Source of the DNA: Planctomycetota bacterium
Lineage (GTDB): Bacteria > Planctomycetota > UBA1135 > UBA2386
NCBI GenBank assembly: GCA_028281765.1
Contig: JANQJF010000059.1
Span: 124,001 to 188,000 of the forward strand
DNA: 64,000 nt
Reading direction: 5' to 3'
Part shown: piece by piece, positions 9,216-19,916 of the stretch
How the letters are laid out: every line of letters begins with the position of its first letter
Numbering within the stretch: the stretch's first letter is position 1
The notes under the pieces: model-generated
Database searches by the model: none
What the model was told of the DNA's origin: nothing
What the model saw: the letters and a program-made list of their open reading frames with translations, nothing else
Position numbers and translations under genes: made by a program

Positions 9216-9977
9216 CTACGCGTCGCGCGCGACGCGGAAGCCGATCATCAGGCCCTTCGCGTGTTCGCTCGTGCGATCGCGCGCCGACACGCGCGCGAGC
9301 TTCGGCTCCAGCGTCCACGCGCCGCCCTTGAGAACGCGACCCAACCCCTCGTCACACGCCGCCGGGACCGGTCCGTCCTCGACGCGCTTCCACCGCCGGT
9401 CGTCGTAGCGGTCCGCGACCCACTCCCACACGCCGCCCGCCATGTCGTGCACGCCGTGCGGCGAGGCGCCGTCCGGGCAGCTTCCGACCGGGGCGTGCTG
9501 CACGCCGTCCTCGTGGCGCGTGTTCGCGAGCTTCGGGAAGAACATGTCACCGAACGGATACGCCCACTCGGTCGTGCCGCGCGCGACGTATTCCCACTCG
9601 GCCTCCGTCAGCAGCCGCACGCCCGCCCACTCGCAGAACGCGTTCGCGTCCGCCCAGCTGACGTGCGTCACCGCGTGCTGCGCGAGCTTCTCGGGACACG
9701 CGTCGCCGCCCCAGTGCGCGGGCGCCGCGCGACCGGTCGCCGCGACGAACGCCGCGTATTGCGCGTTCGTGACCTCGAACTTACTGACCCAGAACGAGCG
9801 CTCCATCCGCAGCCGGCGCGCGGGACGCTCGTCCGGTCGGCCTTCCCCGCTGAGATCGCCCGCCCAGAACTCACCCGGCGCGATGCGCACCATCTCACCG
9901 TCGAAGCGACTCGCACCTTCCGAGGCACACCCACTCATGACCGCTCCCAGCACCAACGCCATCGTGAACCTCGCCAT
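9216..9977 (-). CDS. FGE/SUMF1-fold lipoprotein without FGE cysteines
   Basis: About 253 residues from an ATG at 9977 that begins a lipoprotein signal (MARFTMALVLGAVMSGC). The start overlaps the stop of the upstream gene in a TGATG arrangement, indicating translational coupling. The body is a formylglycine-generating-enzyme-like (FGE-sulfatase) domain: VSWADANAFCEWAG, RLLTEAEWEYVARG, GVHDMAGGVWEWVADRY, RVLKGGAWTLEP and a terminal IGFRVARDA. In true sulfatase-modifying enzymes the segment after the GG(S/A) motif carries two copper-binding cysteines; here that segment has none. The protein is therefore probably not a classical formylglycine generator and may be a binding or structural variant. 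Confidence 0.85.
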   Translation of the reverse strand: MARFTMALVLGAVMSGCASEGASRFDGEMVRIAPGEFWAGDLSGEGRPDERPARRLRMERSFWVSKFEVTNAQYAAFVAATGRAAPAHWGGDACPEKLAQHAVTHVSWADANAFCEWAGVRLLTEAEWEYVARGTTEWAYPFGDMFFPKLANTRHEDGVQHAPVGSCPDGASPHGVHDMAGGVWEWVADRYDDRRWKRVEDGPVPAACDEGLGRVLKGGAWTLEPKLARVSARDRTSEHAKGLMIGFRVARDA

Positions 9978-10729
9978 CAGCGCGCCCTCCCGCCGCCGAT
10001 CTGCAGCTGCGCACGCGCCGCCGCGGAGAAGTCCTCGGGACGCACGCGCTGGTGGCGGCCGGCGCGCACGGCCGTGCCCGGCGTGCTGCCCTGCCACAGC
10101 TGATCCGCGATCGTGCGCGCGACGCCCGCGTCGAGCGAGCGGCCGAGGTCCGCGAGCGTTCGCTCGCGCAGGTGCTGGCGCGACGTCTCGAGCGCGCGCT
10201 TGCCGAGATCATCGAGTTCGCTGCGGTCGACCATCAGAAGACGTTGCTCTTCTTCGAAGTAGCGGCCCATCGCGTTCTGCACCGCCTCGTGCCCGGCAGA
10301 ATCGAGCTGCGCGTCTCGTGCGATCCGCTCGACGCCTCGGCGCGCCTGTGACTGGCGACCGCGCATCGACTTGTAGCGCGCGACGCTCCGCTCGAGCCGC
10401 AGGAACGACTGCACGTGCTCGACCTCGATCTGGCCGGCCGGCGCGAGCGACGCGGTCGGGCGACCGCCCGCCGACCGGGCGCTGAGGCGCAGCTCGCCGA
10501 GCGCCGCCTCGAGCTCCCGGATCCGCTCTCGCAGCCCCGCGTCCGCAGCGACCGAAACCGGCTGGACTTTCGCCGTGTCGAGCACCGGCTCCTGCCGCTC
10601 GACGACCTCGACGATCTGCGGCGCCGCGACCGGCGCCCCGTCACTCGGCTCGGCGGCAAGCATGCCACCGGCGAAGCCAGCGACGAGCGCACACGGGATG
10701 GAAAGAAGGGAGATCGCGGTTCCGTTCAT
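9977..10729 (-). CDS. Membrane-anchored coiled-coil protein, function unknown
   Basis: About 250 residues. The ATG at 10729 is preceded by GAGGT seven bases upstream, which decides the start against a much longer open frame. Residues about 5-25 are hydrophobic with small residues (signal or anchor). A predicted coiled coil follows (LRERIRELEAALGELRLSAR), then a charged helical region rich in Arg, Glu and Gln. No family was recognised. Its stop overlaps the start of the FGE-fold lipoprotein gene by one base, so the two products are probably made together and may act together in the periplasm; that is inference. Confidence 0.65.
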   Translation of the reverse strand: MNGTAISLLSIPCALVAGFAGGMLAAEPSDGAPVAAPQIVEVVERQEPVLDTAKVQPVSVAADAGLRERIRELEAALGELRLSARSAGGRPTASLAPAGQIEVEHVQSFLRLERSVARYKSMRGRQSQARRGVERIARDAQLDSAGHEAVQNAMGRYFEEEQRLLMVDRSELDDLGKRALETSRQHLRERTLADLGRSLDAGVARTIADQLWQGSTPGTAVRAGRHQRVRPEDFSAAARAQLQIGGGRAR

Positions 10730-10899
10730 TGCAATACCTCGCGACCGGCCGGTCGCTGCGCCTGAAGCGACGGGGTGCGCGAACCGTGCCGCCTTCGGAG
10801 CACTTTTTCGGCGCCCCCCGTCACGGCCACGAGCCGGACACCCCCGCAGGGAGCGCCCGGCTGTCGCCACGAGGCCCGCAGGCCCCGAGAGCAGGTAGG

Positions 10900-12834
10900 T
10901 CAGATTCCGCCGCCGCCCGCGCCGACGACCTCGACCGGGTCGAACAGGAAGAACTCGTTGTCCGACTGGTCCGCGTCCTCGACGAGGTTGCCGTTCTCGT
11001 CGAGGAGGTAGGCACCCAGCAGCCACATGTAGTTGCCGGCCGGGATCGGCGCTCCGGAGAAGAAGTCCTGCCCGGAGAACTCGAGGCCGAGGTCGAATCC
11101 GATGACCGTCGTGTCCGCCGGGAAGCCGCCGCCCTGCTGCGTGTCGTCAACGAACCAGCCGCCGACCGTGTAGACCTGGAAATCCGGCGTCAGCAGGCTC
11201 GCGAGGACCATGTGACGGTTCGCCGCGACGTTCTGGTCACCCCAGTTGGTGCAGGCGATGAACGGCCAGTTGTAGGTCTGGCCCGGGAACAGCGGCTGCG
11301 CCGTCGGCACCATGTCGTCCGCCGAGATGTCGGCGGGCGACTGGCCACTCGTGCGGCCTTCCGCGGCGAGCGAGAAGTCGCTCGGGCCGGCGTCGAGGAT
11401 CGCCGCGACGCGGTAGTAGTAGGTCCGACCCGGCGTCGGCGGCAGGTCGACGGTGCCGGTGTTCGGCGTGTAGTCGACGATGTCGTAGGGGCCGGTGTTG
11501 TCGTTCTCGGAGCGCACGACGAGGTAGAAGCCCGCGCCGGTCACCGCGTCCCAGTCGACGCGAATCGTGTGCGGCAGGTCGGTCGACGCCGAGACGTTGG
11601 CCGGAGCCGTGCCGCCACCAGCCGCGCCGTCACCGAGACGACCTTCGACGACGTTCGACGGCTGCGTGAAGCGCTCGGTCGTGCTGTCGCCGTCGAGTGC
11701 GGCACCGAGGATGCCGAGCACGCGATACTGGTAGACGTCCTGGGTCGGCGGCTCGTCGTTCGCACGGGTCTCCCGCACGTTGTCGATGATCACGTTCCAG
11801 GTCGTGCCGTTGTCGGACGAACGCTCGACGCGGTAGCCGTGCACGTCCCGCGCGGCCGTCCAGGACAGCGCGACGAAGTTCGGGTTCGTCGTCGAGGCGC
11901 TGAGGTTCGTCGGATCCTCGGCCGGCTCGTTGCCCGGGTTCGGCATGTCCTCGACCGAGTAGGCCAGCGAGAAGACCATCCAGTCCTGCAGGCCCGGCGT
12001 CGGCGTCTCGAGCAGCTTGTAGTCGAGCCAGACGTAGCCCTGCTCGCCCCATTCGGTGCCCCACGAGTTGAGCGTGAGGAACGCGTTCCGGTCGTCGTCG
12101 AAACCGACGATCGTCATCGCGTGGCCGCCGAGGTACTGCCCGGTCACGTGCTCCGGACCGTAGCGGTCGAGGCCGCGCTGGAACGGCTCGAACAGCTGGA
12201 TACCGCAGATCACCGGGTTGCCGGCCGCGACGGCCGCCTTGATGCTGATCGGGTTGAGCGCGACCTGGACGGCCCGCTTCGCGCGGTAGTTGCCGGCCTC
12301 GTCGAGCGCGGCCTGCGGCGGCAGCGCGAGGTGATCCGCGTCGGTGTAGGGCATCGTCGCGAGCGTCGCGCAGCCCTTCTTGACGAGCAGCTCGACCGCT
12401 TCCTTCGGGTCACTGCCCTCGTCCTTGCCGCCGTTGATCTGGTTGTAGACGAACGCCGGGCTGAACTGGCGCTTCGGGTCGTCCGGCGCCCAGTTCATCT
12501 CGCGCGACTCCTGCACCGACTTCATCGCGTACGCGGCCGACCAGCCGACGCAGCTGTTCTGGTTGCCCTGCTGACCCGGCGACGGCACCCAGCCGTTGCC
12601 GCGCAGATCGAGCGCCTTGGGGATGTCGCCGTCGGCGAAGAAGTTCGCGAAGTTGCCCTTGCCCTTGTCCTGCGCGTAGTCGGCGAAGCTGCCGGCCTCC
12701 ATGCCGAGGCGGTTCTGACCATTCGCCGTGGTGCCGCCCGTGGCGCCGCCGCCCCCGCCCCCGCCACAAGCGACGAGGAGGCAGAGCGAGGTGCCGGTAA
12801 CGGTCGAGCGCAGGTTGAATCGAGATTCAGTCAT
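10900..12834 (-). CDS. Papain-like (C1) cysteine protease lipoprotein with Fn3 domains
   Basis: About 644 residues. The ATG at 12834 gives a lipoprotein signal ending LLVAC (Cys23) followed by a poly-glycine linker. The protease domain spans about residues 70-290: oxyanion-hole Gln and catalytic Cys95 in NQNSCVGWS, His238 in GGHAM, and Asn256 in LNSWGTEWG, so the C1 catalytic residues are complete. Two fibronectin type III-like domains follow (about 295-390 and 400-490), then a C-terminal beta-rich domain. The protein is probably exported and lipid-anchored and cleaves extracellular or periplasmic peptides. No obvious inhibitory propeptide is present beyond a short N-terminal stretch. Confidence 0.88.
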   Translation of the reverse strand: MTESRFNLRSTVTGTSLCLLVACGGGGGGGATGGTTANGQNRLGMEAGSFADYAQDKGKGNFANFFADGDIPKALDLRGNGWVPSPGQQGNQNSCVGWSAAYAMKSVQESREMNWAPDDPKRQFSPAFVYNQINGGKDEGSDPKEAVELLVKKGCATLATMPYTDADHLALPPQAALDEAGNYRAKRAVQVALNPISIKAAVAAGNPVICGIQLFEPFQRGLDRYGPEHVTGQYLGGHAMTIVGFDDDRNAFLTLNSWGTEWGEQGYVWLDYKLLETPTPGLQDWMVFSLAYSVEDMPNPGNEPAEDPTNLSASTTNPNFVALSWTAARDVHGYRVERSSDNGTTWNVIIDNVRETRANDEPPTQDVYQYRVLGILGAALDGDSTTERFTQPSNVVEGRLGDGAAGGGTAPANVSASTDLPHTIRVDWDAVTGAGFYLVVRSENDNTGPYDIVDYTPNTGTVDLPPTPGRTYYYRVAAILDAGPSDFSLAAEGRTSGQSPADISADDMVPTAQPLFPGQTYNWPFIACTNWGDQNVAANRHMVLASLLTPDFQVYTVGGWFVDDTQQGGGFPADTTVIGFDLGLEFSGQDFFSGAPIPAGNYMWLLGAYLLDENGNLVEDADQSDNEFFLFDPVEVVGAGGGGI

Positions 12835-12959
12835 CGTGGGTCCCTGAGTTCCTTGGGGATCGAAGTGTTGAATCCCGAAAGCGCTGTGGGTTCGGACATG
12901 TGCCACGAGAAAAGTGTTTTCGGGCGCGTGCGCGGCCCGGGTGCGGATCGCTGCGGGCT

Positions 12960-12993
12960 CGGATCCCGTCGGGATCCGGGCCCGCCGGGCCCG
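12960..12993 (-). terminator. Two adjacent GC-rich hairpins after the antiporter gene
   Basis: An 8-bp stem CGGATCCC with loop GTC (12960-12978) abuts a 7-bp stem CGGGCCC with loop GCC (12977-12993); they share bases so only one may form at a time. They begin 9 bases after the antiporter stop codon. There is no T-tract, so termination is inferred from position and stability only. Confidence 0.35.
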
Positions 12994-13001
12994 CCCCCTC
13001 C

Positions 13002-14174
13002 CTACTCCGCCGCCCCCACCAATCGCAGCACCCGCCGCGTCACCACCGGCGCCGTCACCTCGAACACCATCGTCGAAGCCAGAACCACCGACAGGATCAC
13101 TTCCGCCAACTCCGGAAACCGCTGCGCCGCGATCAGCGCCATCCCGATCGCCACCCCGGCTTGCGGCAAGAGCGCCAGCCCGAGCCAGCGCCGCATCACC
13201 GGCGGCGCCTCGACGACGCGCGCCCCCGTACGTGCACCCACGTAGAGCCCGACGCTGCGCGTGATGATGTAGATCGCACCGATCCCGCCGATCGCGGCGA
13301 AGCGCTCGATCTCGAGCGAGGCCCCCGCGAGCACGAAGAACAGGATCAGGAACGGCCACTCGATCTCTTCGATCGCGTGGAAGGGACGCAAGCGGTGCGC
13401 CGCGAGACTCGCGACCGTGCTCCCCATCGCCATTGCCGCGAGGATCGGGGACACCGCGAGGTGGATCGCGAGCCCCGTGCACACGAGCACCAGCCCGAGC
13501 GCCTCCGCGAGCGTGCCCTCGCCCTCGCGAATGCGACCCGTCAAGAACGCCATCGGAACGCCGAGACCGATGCCGAGCAGAAGGCTGCCACCGACCTCGC
13601 CGAACCCCGCGAGCACGCCACCCGCGACGTCGCCCTGGCCGCCGCCCAGTGCGCTGGCCGTCGCGAGCGCGAGCGTGAACAGCAGCAGCCCCCACGCGTC
13701 GTCGATCGCGACGACGCTCAGCAGCGTGTCCGCGAACTCGCCCTTCGCGCCCGTCTCGCGCACGACGTCGTAGGTCGCGGCCGGCGCCGTCGCCGGCGCG
13801 ATCGCACCGAGCAGCAGCGCGACCTGCAGGTCGGCGCCACAGAGCCACAACGCGAGACAGACGGACACCGACGCGCCGACGACTTTGCCGATCGAGATGC
13901 CGAACACGATCATTCCGCGCTGCCGAATCGCGCGGATCGTGATCTTCTCGCCGAGCAGGAATCCGATCATCCCGAGCGCGATGTCCGCGAGCAGGGGGAA
14001 CCACTCCTCGACGAACTCGGCCGGCACCAGCGAAAAGCCCGACGGCCCGACGACGATCCCGCCGATCAGCAGCAGCGTGACGCGCGGCAAGAACGTCTGC
14101 CGCCCGATCAGGTCCGCGAGCAGTCCGATCAAGAACAGCGCGCCGAGGATCAGCAGGATCGTGGCTTGGCTCAT
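13002..14174 (-). CDS. CPA2-family cation:proton antiporter, membrane domain only
   Basis: 390 residues with about twelve hydrophobic segments, the size of the membrane core of KefB/NapA-type antiporters. It carries the CPA2 features GPSGFSLVP after the second segment and the paired aspartates in SVVAIDDAWGLLLF in the ion-binding segment. There is no C-terminal RCK/TrkA-N regulatory domain. It exchanges monovalent cations for protons across the cytoplasmic membrane; the cation cannot be told from sequence. It starts 36 bp after the CDF exporter gene on the same strand, so the two probably form an ion-homeostasis operon. Confidence 0.85.
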   Translation of the reverse strand: MSQATILLILGALFLIGLLADLIGRQTFLPRVTLLLIGGIVVGPSGFSLVPAEFVEEWFPLLADIALGMIGFLLGEKITIRAIRQRGMIVFGISIGKVVGASVSVCLALWLCGADLQVALLLGAIAPATAPAATYDVVRETGAKGEFADTLLSVVAIDDAWGLLLFTLALATASALGGGQGDVAGGVLAGFGEVGGSLLLGIGLGVPMAFLTGRIREGEGTLAEALGLVLVCTGLAIHLAVSPILAAMAMGSTVASLAAHRLRPFHAIEEIEWPFLILFFVLAGASLEIERFAAIGGIGAIYIITRSVGLYVGARTGARVVEAPPVMRRWLGLALLPQAGVAIGMALIAAQRFPELAEVILSVVLASTMVFEVTAPVVTRRVLRLVGAAE

Positions 14175-14210
14175 GGTGTCTCGGCCGCGACGCGCTCCCG
14201 TTCGCGACTG

Positions 14211-15101
14211 TCAGAGCGTAGAGTCGTCTTCATGGGGCTCCACGTGAACCTGGATCTCCGCGACGTCGAAGACCGAGTGCACGGCGGCTTCGACGTTGTC
14301 CGCGATCTCGTGCGCCTCGACGTTCGAGAGGTCGCGATCGACCGTGACCGTGACGTCGACCGACGCCCGAGTGCCGATGTGGCGCGACCGCGCCTGCCGC
14401 ACTTCTCGCACACCCGGGACCGCCCGCACCGCGGCGTGCAATTCCGAAGAGTCGATGGCCGCCTGGTCGACGAGCACGGGAACCGCGCTCTGGAACAATC
14501 CGAACGCCATCCGCAGCACGATCGCCGCGACGACGAACGCCGCGACCGTGTCGACCCAACCGTACCCGGCCGCGGCGACCTGCCAGCCGCCGATCACAAC
14601 CAGCGTCGTCAACACGTCCGCGAACGTGTGCTTCGCGTCCGCCTCGAGAATGTCGGACTCGAGCAGGCGCGCCTCGCGAGCCTGCCACGCCGCGATCGCC
14701 ACGTTGACGACGAGCACGCCGATCATCACGGCGAGGCTCCAGCCGTGGCGTTCGACCTCGCGGTCGGTGCCGCCGGCCAGCCCCCGGATCACGAGTTCGA
14801 CGGCCACCACCGTCAGCAACACGGCGAGCACGAACACGGCGAGCGTCTCGAACTTGCGATGGCCGTACGGGTGGTCGTCGTCCGGCGGCGCGACCGAATG
14901 CCGCATCACGACCAGGGCGACAATGTTGTTCGCGACGTCGGTCATCGAGTGCAGCGCGTCGCCGAGCACCGCGAGCGAACCCGTCATGAACCCGACCGCC
15001 GCCTTGGCGACGAGCACCGACAGGTTGGCGGCGCCCTCGAGGTAGAGGTCGCGCCGAACCCGCCGGTCACGCTCGTGCTCGGAGATCCGTTCGGAGGCCA
15101 T
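14211..15101 (-). CDS. Cation diffusion facilitator (zinc-type) exporter
   Basis: 296 residues with six hydrophobic segments followed by a cytoplasmic C-terminal dimerisation domain (from about residue 210), the usual CDF length. Metal-site motifs of HxxxD type are visible in segment 2 (His51-Asp55 in ALHSMTD) and segment 5 (His158-Asp162 in KHTFAD), the pattern common in zinc transporters; DDDHPYGHRKFE follows segment 2. It exports Zn2+ or a related divalent metal in exchange for protons. It is the first gene of a likely operon with the antiporter. A TAGCAT hexamer lies ten bases before the start, so the mRNA may be nearly leaderless. Confidence 0.9.
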   Translation of the reverse strand: MASERISEHERDRRVRRDLYLEGAANLSVLVAKAAVGFMTGSLAVLGDALHSMTDVANNIVALVVMRHSVAPPDDDHPYGHRKFETLAVFVLAVLLTVVAVELVIRGLAGGTDREVERHGWSLAVMIGVLVVNVAIAAWQAREARLLESDILEADAKHTFADVLTTLVVIGGWQVAAAGYGWVDTVAAFVVAAIVLRMAFGLFQSAVPVLVDQAAIDSSELHAAVRAVPGVREVRQARSRHIGTRASVDVTVTVDRDLSNVEAHEIADNVEAAVHSVFDVAEIQVHVEPHEDDSTL

Positions 15102-15110
15102 CCTCTACGG

Positions 15111-15116
15111 ATGCTA
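15111..15116 (-). promoter_or_regulatory. Possible -10 element for the CDF exporter
   Basis: TAGCAT on the minus strand ends ten bases before the CDF start codon at 15101. With usual -10 to start-site spacing, transcription would begin within a few bases of the ATG. No convincing -35 hexamer was found. Confidence 0.25.
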
Positions 15117-15169
15117 GACCAGCCGACCGAGAATCGCACGAGCGCTGGGACGACAGCCGGTCGGGTCCC

Positions 15170-15177
15170 GCTACAAT
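15170..15177 (+). promoter_or_regulatory. Possible extended -10 (GCTACAAT) for the ECF sigma gene
   Basis: GCTACAAT contains TACAAT, one mismatch from TATAAT, and lies ten bases before the ATG at 15188, overlapping an alternative ATG at 15176. If it is a -10 element, the transcript starts a few bases before 15188, which would make that the real start and the mRNA nearly leaderless. No good -35 is visible. Confidence 0.3.
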
Positions 15178-15187
15178 GTGGAACTTC

Positions 15188-15790
15188 ATGCCCGACGACA
15201 TCGAACACCTCGTCTCGCAGGCCTCGCAGGGCGACCAGCCCTCGATCGAATCCCTGCTCAACCGCCACATGTCGGGTCTGCACGCCTACCTCCGCCTCCA
15301 GGTCGGCGGCATCGTCCGGGCGAAGGAATCCTGCGCCGACCTCGTCCAGTCGGTGTGCCGCGAGGTTCTCGCCGATCTCGGCGACTTCGAGTACCGCGGC
15401 GAAGCGGCGTTCAAGCACTGGCTCTACACGGCCGCGCAGCGCAAGCTGATCGACAAGCACCGCTACTACAAGCGCGACAAGCGCGACGCCGGCCGCGAGG
15501 TCGCGGGCGACGCGCCGGCCGGAGGGGACGACGACGCGCCGGGCCTGATCGACATGTATCGCTCGCTCGGGTGCACGCCGAGTCGCGCGGCCATGGCCCG
15601 CGAAGAACTCGAGCAGGTCGAGAAGGCGTTCGACGATCTGCCCGAGGACTACCGCGACGTGATCATGATGTCGCGGATCATCGGCCTGTCGCACCGCGAG
15701 ATCGCGGAGAAGATGGGGCGAAGCGAGGTCGCAACGCGACATCTGTTGGCGCGGGCAATGGCGCGGCTGAGCACGTTGCTGGTGCGGTAG
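15188..15790 (+). CDS. ECF-type RNA polymerase sigma factor
   Basis: About 200 residues from the ATG at 15188; an in-frame ATG at 15176 is the alternative but overlaps a -10-like hexamer. Region 2 is seen in ESCADLVQSVCREVLADL and the following FKHWLYTAAQRKLIDKHRYY. Region 4 is the helix-turn-helix LSHREIAEKMGRSEVATRHL near the C-terminus. Both are arranged as in ECF sigma factors. No anti-sigma gene is adjacent; the gene is divergent from the CDF exporter and convergent with the gene at 15804. The regulon is unknown. Confidence 0.85.
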   Translation: MPDDIEHLVSQASQGDQPSIESLLNRHMSGLHAYLRLQVGGIVRAKESCADLVQSVCREVLADLGDFEYRGEAAFKHWLYTAAQRKLIDKHRYYKRDKRDAGREVAGDAPAGGDDDAPGLIDMYRSLGCTPSRAAMAREELEQVEKAFDDLPEDYRDVIMMSRIIGLSHREIAEKMGRSEVATRHLLARAMARLSTLLVR

Positions 15791-15803
15791 GCACAGTCCG
15801 CGG

Positions 15804-16130
15804 TCAGGGCGCCGGCGGATGACTCCGCGACCAGTGGCTCGCCGAGTCGTAGAACTCGCCGTCGTCGCCCTGGATCGCGCCGGACAGTTGCTCCGCGATG
15901 CCGAACATCTTCGACACCGTCGCGTGATCCGGATCCGTCGTGAACACATTGCCCTCGAACCAGTCGAGCCACCGAGTACCTGCGAAGCGAACCGCGAACG
16001 GGCCACTACCCGGATCGCTGATCAGGTCCGGGTCCGCGTCGACGATCTGCATCCACTCCGCGGAGGTGATCTCCAGGCCTCGGTTCGAGGACCAGTCGAT
16101 CGCTCGCGTGATTCTGAGGTCGTAGCCCAT
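15804..16130 (-). CDS. Small conserved protein of the MGYDLxITRA type, function unknown
   Basis: 108 residues, acidic, with no signal peptide or membrane segment. It opens MGYDLRITRAIDW followed by ITSAEWMQIV, a pattern I recognise from a family of short uncharacterised bacterial proteins. It lies 24 bp downstream of the RRM gene on the same strand and may be co-transcribed with it. A cytoplasmic location is likely; the role is unknown. Confidence 0.65.
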   Translation of the reverse strand: MGYDLRITRAIDWSSNRGLEITSAEWMQIVDADPDLISDPGSGPFAVRFAGTRWLDWFEGNVFTTDPDHATVSKMFGIAEQLSGAIQGDDGEFYDSASHWSRSHPPAP

Positions 16131-16154
16131 GACGGATACTGGAAGCGCGGAGCA

Positions 16155-16454
16155 CTACCACTTCCGCCGGTTGTCGCGACCACCGCCGAAGCCCGAGTTG
16201 CTGCGGCGCTGCTGCGCTTCGCTGACACGGAGCGTGCGGCCGCCGAGCTCGGTGCCGTCGAGGGCTTCGATCGCGGCCCGCGCATCTTCTTCACTGTCCA
16301 TCTCGACGAACGCGAAGCCGCGCGGGCGGCCGGTCTCGCGATCGAGGACGACGGTGACGTTGCTGACGGTGCGCGAGTCCTGTGCGAATGCCTGGGAGAT
16401 CGCGTCTTCGGTGGAGTCGTAGGACAGGTTGCCTACGTAGAGTTTGGTAGTCAT
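16155..16454 (-). CDS. RRM-domain RNA-binding protein
   Basis: 99 residues from the ATG at 16454 (AGGA eleven bases upstream); the open frame upstream is Arg/Pro-rich and not credible. It is a single RNA recognition motif: RNP2 LYVGNL at 5-10 and RNP1 RGFAFVEM at 45-52, followed by a short Gly/Arg tail. Bacterial proteins of this kind bind single-stranded RNA and are often cold-responsive. A long gene-free region lies upstream, so a regulated leader is possible, but no structure could be identified there. Confidence 0.93.
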   Translation of the reverse strand: MTTKLYVGNLSYDSTEDAISQAFAQDSRTVSNVTVVLDRETGRPRGFAFVEMDSEEDARAAIEALDGTELGGRTLRVSEAQQRRSNSGFGGGRDNRRKW

Positions 16455-17026
16455 CTGGATTCGATCCTGAGGGGTCGAGGGTTGCGGACTTCGAGGCCGG
16501 TGCCGCTGCCGACATAGGCAGCGGGATTCTCCGCATTGAGGCCGGGGCATCCGGCGACTCGACAAGGTCAGGACCCCGGTCGGGCCAGGACGAAACCGAG
16601 CGCGTCCAGGGTCAAAGACCCGGGACGCCGCATACGCACGCGAATTCGAGCAGACTGCAAAGCGCGGCAAGTGGGATCTCCAATCCTCGCGCCACGGAGA
16701 ACAGTAGGCGGTCCGGGCGTTAGAGGTCTCGAGAATCCGACGAATCCGACAAACCCCCGGCGAATCGACACCACACGAGAGAATCGAGCTGCGACGGACC
16801 CCCGGCTCCAGGCCCCGGTGGAGCTGCCTTCACGATCTCGTTACGACGGCTGCCGCTGACCGGGAACGATCGGTGGCATCGACGGGAGCGGCGGAACGGC
16901 GCGGCCACGGGCACGGATAGCTCGCCGTCCCTCAGTCCCTCAGGGGAAATTGAGCCCCCGGATTTGCTACCCTTACGGGTTCACCCACCCCTCCCAAGAC
17001 GCATACGCCCCTCACCACCGGCACTT
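16455..17026. other. 572-bp gene-free divergent region
   Basis: This region separates the RRM gene (minus) from icd (plus). Open frames here are short, Arg/Pro-rich and have no recognisable similarity. I saw no tRNA, tmRNA, SRP or RNase P signature. It contains a 9-bp direct repeat GAATCCGAC (around 16733-16750) and a GCTACCCT hexamer-like box at 16966-16973 that could be the icd -10. Otherwise I see nothing in it. Confidence 0.5.
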
Positions 17027-19294
<2,268 letters not shown>

Positions 19295-19313
19295 CGGGGG
19301 CGGGGTCACGCGC

Positions 19314-19352
19314 GGGCGCGGGTCCGGGCGCGGGCGCGGGCGCGGGCGCGGG
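19314..19352. repeat. GGGCGC hexamer array
   Basis: Six consecutive hexamers at 19314-19349 read GGGCGC, GGGTCC and then four GGGCGC, running directly into the hairpin at 19353-19376. Similar GGGCNN runs next to a GTGA/TCAC hairpin occur at 39506-39553 and 56161-56273. Confidence 0.85.
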
Positions 19353-19376
19353 GTGACCGGCGCTGCGCGCCGGTCA
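19353..19376. terminator. Perfect 11-bp hairpin between convergent genes
   Basis: GTGACCGGCGC (19353-19363), loop TGC, and its exact complement (19367-19377 less one, ending 19376). It lies downstream of icd on the plus strand and its right arm overlaps the stop codon of the minus-strand gene ending at 19374. It could terminate in both directions but lacks a T-tract. Confidence 0.5.
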
Positions 19377-19916
19377 CAGACAGCTACCCCCACCCGGCAG
19401 CACCGCTCGATACTGCAACGGAATCGGCCGCCCGTCGTCGAAGAACGTCACGTACTGCAGCGTGTTGTCGTCGACGATCGCGACGAGCTCCGGATCCGGA
19501 TACGTCGTCGTGATCCACGCGACCCGATACGGGCCGATGTGGCCGACGTCGATCAGCCCGACCGTGCCGGTCCGGTCCCCACCGACGTGCGTGCTGCTCG
19601 CGTAGGCGAACTGGTACTGCCCGAAGAATCGATACTGGATCACGTTCGACCCCGGCGCATCCCAGCAGTCCGGACGCGCCAGCACGGCCCACATCTCGTC
19701 GAGAAGACGCTGTCGCTCGGCCGGATCCGTGACCGCCTGGAACTGCTGGATCGCCTCCTGCTTGGTCTGCGGCGCCTGGAAGTCCGTGTTGTTCTGCGGA
19801 TTCGTGTTGTTTCCATTGGGCGTGTTGGCTCCGCCTCCACCACCCGAGGAGCCGCCACCGCCACAGGAAGCGAAGAGGGCGAGGAAGCCGGACAAGAGGA
19901 TCGTTCTCGTTCGCAT
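19374..19916 (-). CDS. Putative lipoprotein, function unknown
   Basis: About 180 residues. The ATG at 19916 begins a lipoprotein signal ending LALFASC followed by a Gly/Ser and then Asn-rich linker, the same style of linker as in the papain-like lipoprotein. The mature domain (about residues 55-180) has no recognised family; it contains LLDEMWAVLARPDCW and several aromatic beta-strand-like segments such as YRFFGQYQFAYAS. The protein is probably anchored in a membrane facing the periplasm. It is divergent from the kelch gene. Confidence 0.65.
   Translation of the reverse strand: MRTRTILLSGFLALFASCGGGGSSGGGGGANTPNGNNTNPQNNTDFQAPQTKQEAIQQFQAVTDPAERQRLLDEMWAVLARPDCWDAPGSNVIQYRFFGQYQFAYASSTHVGGDRTGTVGLIDVGHIGPYRVAWITTTYPDPELVAIVDDNTLQYVTFFDDGRPIPLQYRAVLPGGGSCL

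Noticed and set aside
12900..15449. An 849-codon plus-strand open frame opposite the antiporter and CDF genes
   Set aside because: The opposite strand encodes two well-defined membrane transporters; this frame is Arg/Asp/His-rich and overlaps a sigma factor in another frame.
19314..19352. Hexamer array considered as a CRISPR or phase-variable coding repeat
   Set aside because: Units are contiguous 6-mers without spacers and lie outside coding sequence.
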